A stretch of DNA of 47,562 nt, taken from the NCBI RefSeq assembly GCF_014737315.1, contig NZ_JPUF01000028.1:1-47562 (forward strand). The letters are read 5' to 3'. The translations under genes and the position numbers were made by a program. A model generated the notes under the pieces. The model was not told the DNA's origin. It saw only the letters and a program-made list of their open reading frames with translations, and ran no database searches. This stretch comes from Treponema zioleckii (lineage in GTDB: Bacteria > Spirochaetota > Spirochaetia > Treponematales > Treponemataceae). How positions within the stretch are numbered: position 1 is the first letter of the stretch; each line of letters begins with the position of its first letter. Below are positions 8,265 to 17,200 of this stretch, piece by piece.

Positions 8265-11200
8265 ATGAAAAGTGGAAGCTTGTGGGAGAAGGTTCTTGCG
8301 ATTTTTGCAGGAGCATTTTCGCTTTTTGTTGCTACGTCTTGTGATGTAGGTCTTGGTGAATCGGTTGATACGTCGGCACCGACGCTTGAAATTGCGTATC
8401 CTCCGATTGCGGCAACGATACGAGATTCGTTCGTGCTGTACGGAAAATGGACCGACGATAAAGGCGTTTCAAAAGTGTCTGTTTCGGTAATCGATACGGC
8501 CACAAAGGCGACGAAAACCACAAAAACTGCCACTGTAAACGCAAATGGCACTTGGCAAGTTTCGTTGAACGAATTCAATTTCGAGACAGGAAAATACGAA
8601 CTTTTGGACGGAACGTATCAGGTGAGCGTTACGGCTTACGACGAGGCAAACCACTCTTCTGGCGAAACTTCCCGCACATTCGACATAGACAACACTCCTC
8701 CTGTGTTCATTATTTCAAAACCGGGCGTTAAAAATGACGGAAAAAAGGATGCCTCAAAATACGGCTCTCTTTTTACGATTGACGGAACTATTGCCGACGA
8801 CCACACGATTGCGCTCATGGACGTAAAAATCTACGATGCGGATTCAAACGAACTTCTTTCTAGCGAAACCTACGACGGCGAGGCTCTTGAAGCATTCCGC
8901 ACCGAAGAAATTCCGACTGCGGGCGGAACGAGCGTAACAATCGCTCAGTACGGAAACGGAACCCGCTATTCTCAGCTCCATCCTGAAGACAGTGGAACTA
9001 AGACGTACTATGCAGAAATTACTCTTACGGACAGCGCAAAAATCTATCAGAATCCTACTGGAAGCGAGAGAAGTGCACTTGAAACTAAAAACGATTCTCT
9101 CGGAAATGCGACTTCAAAACTCTATCTTTACGACGACGTTTACACTGCTTTGATGAGTTCAAAAAAAGGACTCGGACTCTCTGCCGCTGACCTTAAAAAC
9201 GTTTTGAACGGAACTGTTTCGAACGAAGAAGCCCTTGAAATCCTTGCTGCAAAAACGACGGACACTTCTGCCGATACGGACAGCAAACTCCTTTTCTCTT
9301 TGAACCCAGAGTCAAACCCGACGTACACGGTTTCTGGCTACACATTCGGATTTGGGGAAAACGCTGTAGTTCAGTCTGCTTCGAGCGGAAACACTGTAAA
9401 CGTTACTGTAAACTCCGGCCTTGACGGCGTAAAAGTTGACCCTTCAACCGTAAAAGTCTGGATTAAAAAATATGACTCAAAACCTACGGACGAAGCTGTA
9501 ATAAAAGAAGATATACAAAAGCTTGCAAGCAAAGTCTCAGAACTTGAGGCAAATGCCAAAAATGATGATGAAAAAACAATTTCTGATGAAAATAAAGCTC
9601 TCGTTGCCGAAGAACTTGGCTGGTCTTGCTTCTTTGACTATTACGAATACAACGGTGAATCTGTTGATGTTGAAGCAATTGCAGTCACTTTGCCGAGTGA
9701 CATAAAAATCAACAAGTATTATATTCTTGCCGTAACTGGTTACGATGTTGATGATGTTCCCTTCTCTCATAACACAGTTTATGGATTTGCCGGAAACGAA
9801 ACTGGTATTGCTCCTACAATCGAATTTAACTCTCCTGAAAACGGCACATTCGTAAGTGCCAACACTGTTGTTTTTGAAGGAACTGCAAAAGTCAACAGTG
9901 ATTCTATGACTGTGGCGAAACTTACAGCAACTATTACCGCTGCAAGTGGCTCAAATTCAAATCTTGCTTCGCAGGAAATTACGGTTGCTTACATAAATAA
10001 CGCATGGAAGTGTGAGCCTGAAAACATGAGCGAAGCGTTCACATATAAGCCAGAAACTGGCGTATGGAACTTTACGCCTTCTAAGATTCCAGACTTTATT
10101 TCTAACACTAAAGATGCTACAAAATATACTTTGAGCGTTTACGGACAGTCTTCTTCTGGACACGATGTTACAATGAGCACTATGGTTCAGCTCGACACGA
10201 CGGACCCGGAAGTAAAAATCACGACGATTACCCCGACCATAAGCGGAAGCGACGTAAGCGATGTTGTTAAAAAATCCGACGGATATGCGGCAGACAACGT
10301 TTACATCAACGGAACAATCCGAATCATGGGTTCCATTGTCGAGCAGAATTTGAAGGCTGTCACATACGACATTCTTGCGACTAGTGATTTGAATACGGAC
10401 ATTGCAGAAAAAGATGCTGACGGAAAATATAAGAATTCGATTCTCAGCCATCTGGAAGCTGCAACAAGAGGACGTGATGTATATTACGACGGACATCTTG
10501 AAACTTCGAACTCAATTGACATTAAATTTATGACTGCGAATGTAACGCAGGGCATGCTAGCTGCACATGTTATTGAGAAAGACCAGCCGATAAAAATCCG
10601 TGTAATTCTCACTGCGGAAGATGAAGTTGGAAACAAGGGCGAGTATTCTTCAAATACATACAACAACGGAAAAGACTTCTTGATTTATCAGGAAACTGAC
10701 CGCCCGCAGATTACGCTCGGAAATGCGTTTGAAGAGGTTGATGCTGAATCGAAAATCAACGTTGACAAGAACCTTTTCCTTACGACGAGCAACAAACTTT
10801 CCGTAACGTTCAGTGACGATGACGGAGTGAATAGCTACAAGATTACGGTAAAGGATTCTGCCGGAAACGAGATTGATGATTATTCGCAGACTGTTACGCC
10901 GAACAAAGCGTTTACATCGGGAAGCAAGACTCTGACTTTGCCGAGCAAGGTCGGAGTATACAAAGTTCAGGTTGAGGCGACCGACGAAAATTATATCAAG
11001 ACTGATTTGAATGCATCGGGTGCATACGGCATTGCAACGTCAAAAGAATTCTTCGTTGCAATCGACAACGGTGCGCCGACTGTTACTGCGGACAGTGTTG
11101 CCGCATATCTTTCTCCAAGCGATAAGATTTCCGGCTCAATTTCACCGAGTGCGAAGGGCTTTGAAAACGGAACTGAAATTTCGGCAACATTCTTGGATTC

Positions 11201-14200
11201 AGAACTCAACGCGCTTTCTCCTCAGCCGGCAACGCTCACGGCAACCAAGAGCGGAACTTCATGGTTGTTCCCGCTTTCTTCAATGCCGAAAGACAAGAGC
11301 GGAAGCTATACATTGAGAATCACCGCCACGGACAAATACGGCCAGACGGGAAGCACGACCGTAAAATTCGGAATGGACCCGATTGCGCCGACAATCGACG
11401 GAACGAATTTCAAAAACCAGACCGTAAAACTCGACGAGTCGAATTTCGTCACGCTCACAGCAAATGCAAGTGACGACGCGGCCGGAAGTGGAATCGCATC
11501 GTTCGGCTATTGCCTTTCTGAAAGCAATACTGTTCCGACTTCTTACGATTCGGCTGAATGGAAGAGTCTCAACCAGACGAACGACGGTTGGAACGTGACG
11601 TTCGACATTTCTCAGACGAAGAACGATGACGGAACTCTCTACGCGTTCCTCGCGGCGAAGGACAACGCTGGAAATACGACGATATTCAACAAATTTGCAA
11701 AATTTACGATTGACAAGGCTGTACCGACTTCAACCGTTAAAATTACAACTGACGGAAAAGTCCTGAACCAGTCGAAGACGGAACTTTCCGGAAGCGAAGC
11801 TGAATTCGGAAAAATCTACTACTCAAGCAAGACATTCACTCTCGGCGGAGAAATCATCGAGACGAATCTTGATGTTTCGGAAGAAAACAAGCCGAAGCTC
11901 ACCGTCAAAAAAGACGGCGGCAGTGAAACCGCGCTCAGCTTTACGACAGGCGGAACTTCTGCGGGTGCTTGGACATACAAGATGCCAGCTGATTCTGCCG
12001 ATGGCTCATACGAATACACGCTTACCGTGAAGGACAATGTTGGAAGCGAATTCTCAAAATCCGTCACGGTCAATCTCGACACAAAAGCTCCGACAGTTGA
12101 CTTTACAAGCCCTGCCGACGGCGAGAGTTTTGAAAGCGCACCGAGCGCAAAAATCGCGTACTCGGACGACGGAGTTGGAATCGACACGTCAAAAATAACA
12201 TACACGATTACAGACGCGTCTGGAAACGCTATTGCAAGCTCTGCCTACAGCGTTCTGAACGGAGGCGCGACGGGGGCCGTCACATTCAATTCGGCTTTCG
12301 ACACTGAAGGTTCGTTCAAAATTTCTGCGAGCGTGGAAGACTACTTTGGAAACAAGACTACGACCGAGCCGCGCTCATTCTACTTTGACAAGGCAAAACC
12401 GTCTGTTTCGGAAAGCAAAGTTGGCTCAAGCGGAATCACGACGAACAGCGGATTTACATTGGGCGGAACTGTTTCCGATACGAACGGACTCAAGAGCCTT
12501 GTGATTTCGGACGGAAATGACAAAACTTGGAGTGTTTCCGTTTCTGGAAAAGAATCTAGCTGGACGAAGGATTTTGTTGTCGGTGAATCAAACAAAGCAA
12601 AAGAAAACTATCTTGCAGACGGAAGCTACTCGTTTGCGATTGTGGCGACCGACGTCGCGGGAAAAACGACGCAGATTTCTCGCTCAATCAAGATAGACAC
12701 TGTGGCTCCGACATTCGGAAACGACTCTCCGTCGGATTCGAACACGACGAACGTAATTCCTCACGTTGCAACTTCTTCGGTTGATGTTGGCGGAACAGCT
12801 TGGTACAAGACGAACGACCTCAAGATTGCCGGAACTGCAAGCGACGGCGACGGAACTGGAATTTCCGAAGTGTATTTTGAAACAAGTGATGACGGAAATT
12901 CGTGGGGCGGAAAGACAGACCTTGCGGGAACAAAATCATGGAGCGGAACGGTTTCTGGCGTTGAGTCAGGAAAAACGAGAATCCGCGTCACTGTCGTGGA
13001 CAATGCGGGAAACTCACAGACAAGCACCGTTCTCGGACCGTTCAGCATCGACACGAAAGAGCCTGAGCTTACCGAAGGCAGCGTAAAAATCGGCTCTTCT
13101 TCTGAAAACGCTTCGGAATCGACTTCATATCTTTCTAACGGAAACTCGGACATCTTCGTTTCGTTCGAAGTGACTGACGAGACAGGCGGAAGCGGAATCG
13201 AATCCGTTTACGTCCTTCCGTATGAGAAAATCTCGGCTGCTACAAAAGTTGAGGCAAACAAGGCAACGCTGGAAGGCGGAAAAGCTTCGTTCACAATCGG
13301 AAAGGACAAAATCTCAAAATCGGGCACCGTTTACGCGCGCATTTTCGACAATGCCGGAAACTACACCGACTCGAACGTGTTCTCAATCACTTTCGACAAT
13401 ACTGCTCCGATAGTGACGCTCAACAATCCAAGCGACGCTTCGACTGACGAGGGAATTCAGATTAATGGAAAAATCAAGCTAAGCGGAACTGCGAACGACG
13501 AGAACATGCTTGCCGAAATCTGCAGAATTGAATACGCAGAAACGGACTCTGCGACTGATTCTGACTGGACGGACGCTGCATCAATAATGGATGCAATTTC
13601 CGGCACATATAATTTCTCTGCCGAAAATTTTGATACGATAAAACTTTCTGCTGATGTCGACAAAACATATTACTTGCGTGCCATTGCAAAAGATACTGCA
13701 GGAAACGAAGGTAAATCAGATTCTGTAAAAGTTGTCGTTTCTCAGAACTCAGACCGCCCAACAGTAAAAGTTACTAACATTACGAAGAGTGGTTCTGAAT
13801 ACTTCCTCAAGTACGGAACAAACGCGCAGATTGCTGGAAGTATTTCCGACGACGACTCAACTTCTTCTGCCGTCGTAACAGTGTTCAAGGCTTCCGGAAA
13901 GGAGATTGTTCTCGGTTCTGACGGAAAAATCGACGAATCAAAGATTGAAGGAGAAACTTCATTCTCTGAGACAAGTGGCGAATGGACTTTCACTCCTGAA
14001 AATAAGGACGACGGAGAAAAAGAGGTTTACTTCTATATAGAAGACTCTGATGGCGGAATTTTCTATACAAAAAATGATTCTTCCCTTAAACAGCCGTACT
14101 TCCAGTATAAGACGGACGCTGCAACAGATAGTGAATCGAAACTTACATATAAATCGGACTCAAAATCACCGAGGGTTTCAGGAACAACTGTTTCTGATTT

Positions 14201-17200
14201 TGGAGAAGCAGAGGACGGAACTACGGTTTCTACGACAGATATTACTTTAAGTTCAGCCTACGTAGCTGGAGGCTCAAAGAAAGGTGAGATAAGCTTTACG
14301 ATTACTGCAAGCGACGCTTCGGGAATTGCGGGTCTTACAGCAGATCTTTATTACGAGGATGCTGAAGGCAATACTCACTACATTGCAAACAAGGCTACAG
14401 AATGGGATGAAAAAGAAGGCAAAAAATACATTGCCGGAGTTGAACTCGTTGAAAACGACTCTGTGACATATACGAAGGACAGCACAAGTTGGGCGCAGAC
14501 AGAAAATGGAGTTGACACTTCATGGACATGGACTACAGACGAAATCAACATCTCTTCTGTTCCGACGGGAACTGTAACCCTTAACATTACTCCTTACGAC
14601 AAGGCTGGACTTACAGGAAACCAGTCATTCACGTTCAATATTGATAACTCGGCACCAGCTATTGTTATACGAACTCCTGAATCTGGAAAAGAAGTTACTG
14701 GTTCTGTCGAAATTTCTGGAACTACAAGCGATACAGGTTCAGCAGGAATTGCAAACATTCACTGGATTGTTCCTACTAAAAACGAAGTTGATGCAGCTAA
14801 AAACAAAGCCGAAGCTTCAGAGCGACTCAGATATTTAAAAGGACTCAATTGGAACGGCGGAGCAGAATCGCTTGCAGCAGATACAGGACTTTCTGCATGG
14901 CAGTTCAATTTTGACGGAAGCTTTGATAAAACAACTTCAGACCCGTCAAAATACAGTTACAAAGCAGGAAATCCTCTATTTACTGAATTTGACACAGAAG
15001 ATTTTGCTCAGAACCCGGATTATGCATCAAATTCGATTTACGAACTTCCTGTTTGGTTCAAGGTAACCGACGCATTAGGAAATATTCATGTAAAAACAGA
15101 TTACGTAATCAAGCACAACCCCGACTGGGATAAGCCGAAGCTTGAATTTACATATCCTACAAATGAAAACTACAAGTCTGAAACAGAGCCTTTTGCAGTT
15201 CTCGGTGGCACAATCCGCGCCACAGGTTCTGCGGAGATTCCTTCTGGAACAACGACTGTAAAGGCTGTTTACTACCAGATTGCAGATTCAAATGGAAAAT
15301 TTACTACTGCGGACAAAGAGAAGGCTTCTAAAGCAATTGCCGAAAAAGGTTACGGTTACACAATCGTAAGTGCGTATGACGTAATAAATGAAATTTCTGG
15401 AACATCATATACTTCTTCAACTACGTTCTCGGCAGATGAACTCAAAAAATTCGGCTTCGCTTCAAACGATGCTCTTGCGGCATGGTGGGGAATCAAGGCG
15501 ACCGGAACTGCTTCTTGGAATATCAAGCTCAATTCAAATGGGGAGCTGAACCCTGAATCCGGAAAGACAACGGACATCACGCTCCGTGCCTGCGGCGTGA
15601 ATGCCGAAGGCAAATTCGGTGCATGGACGACTGGCGACAATGTAATTGCAATTCATGTAGACAACACGGCTCCTGTAATCTCTTCTGCCGTAAATCAGTA
15701 CGCAAAGGGAGAAAAAGCAATTTCTGGCGTTCCGACAGGTTCATACACTTCAAGCCAGACTTACGAAGATGACATGTACCTCCGCGGAAACTGGACTCTC
15801 GTTGCAACATTGCTCGATGAGACTTCTGTTACCGGCTATTCAGTTCTCAAGAACGGAACGGCACTCACAAAGGGAACCGACTACTTTGTTGAAGAAAATG
15901 TAGAGGATACTTCAATAAACAAAAACGGTGTCCGTCTCTATATTCCGATTCCAAAAGATGATGATTCTGTGGAAATTACGGTGAACGCAAATGATGGAGA
16001 GCATACTTCAACTCAAGTATTCAAATTCAAGATTGATGAGAAAGCTCCTACACTTGAACGCGATACCGAAGCTTCTTATGACATAACTAGCGAAACTCCA
16101 GAAGAAATTAAAGATTCGAACTATATCTTTACTTTAGGCGGAAAATCTACAGATACAGGCTCTGGAGTTGAACGAGTTGTAGTTTATTTCTCAAGAAACA
16201 TAGACGGCACTGGAGTAACAAAATATGCTTCTGATGATACAAGCAAAACAAATCCGCTTAATGCAGTAATTTTTGACCCTATGCTCAGCACTGGCTCAAA
16301 GGTTCCGATGACTGGACTTACTGTGCGTAAATTTACGCAGGGTGCTGCTGAATATGAACTTTATACAAATAAATATTCAGGAACTGCAACAACAGATGAA
16401 TTTACAACGACGGGAACTTATGATGCTCATGTTCGCGCTGGTGGGCTTGTGGAAATTGATGGCGTTCTCAGAAAGATTACAAAAGTTGATGGAAAGAAAG
16501 TTGAATTTACTCCATCTCTTACACAGGAAAAAACAACCTCATTTGATGCATACTTCCCGATTGCGCAGGTTATCGACAACAGCGCAAAAGAAGAGACAAA
16601 AAATAATAAAGATAATCCGTTTGTATTTGCAAAGGGTGATGACGGCGACCTTATGCCAGAAAGTTTCTCAAAGACTGGAAGTGTATGGACATGGGATGCT
16701 ACAATTCATTCTACGAACATTCCGGACGGTCCTGTAAATATTGTAATTCTTGCTTTTGATAAAGCTGGAAACGTAACAGGCAAAACAATTCCAACAAAGA
16801 TTACAAACAACGCACCACGCATTGCAAAAGTTTATTTTGGAACTGACTTGAGTGGTGACGGAAAATTTGTAAACACTGCTTCACTTCAAGAAATTGTTGA
16901 ATACAACATTCTTGCGGCAGAAGGCAAGGAACAGTCTGAATACGAACTTGACTTTACTGCAAAGGATGAAAAGAACCGGGCAAAATATGCAAATGGAATC
17001 TTTACAATCAAGAATGGTCTTGCCGTGATTCCTGAATTTACAGGTGGCAACGGCAATATTGGAATGGTTCTTAATGATTCAGCAGAAAATGCAAATAGGA
17101 CAACTGGAACTTCTGCTGCTGGTACATTGATTGCCTCTTCTGCAGCAGGTGTAAAAACTACAACAACAGATGAAGATACAGGAATCGTTGATGTTTCTGT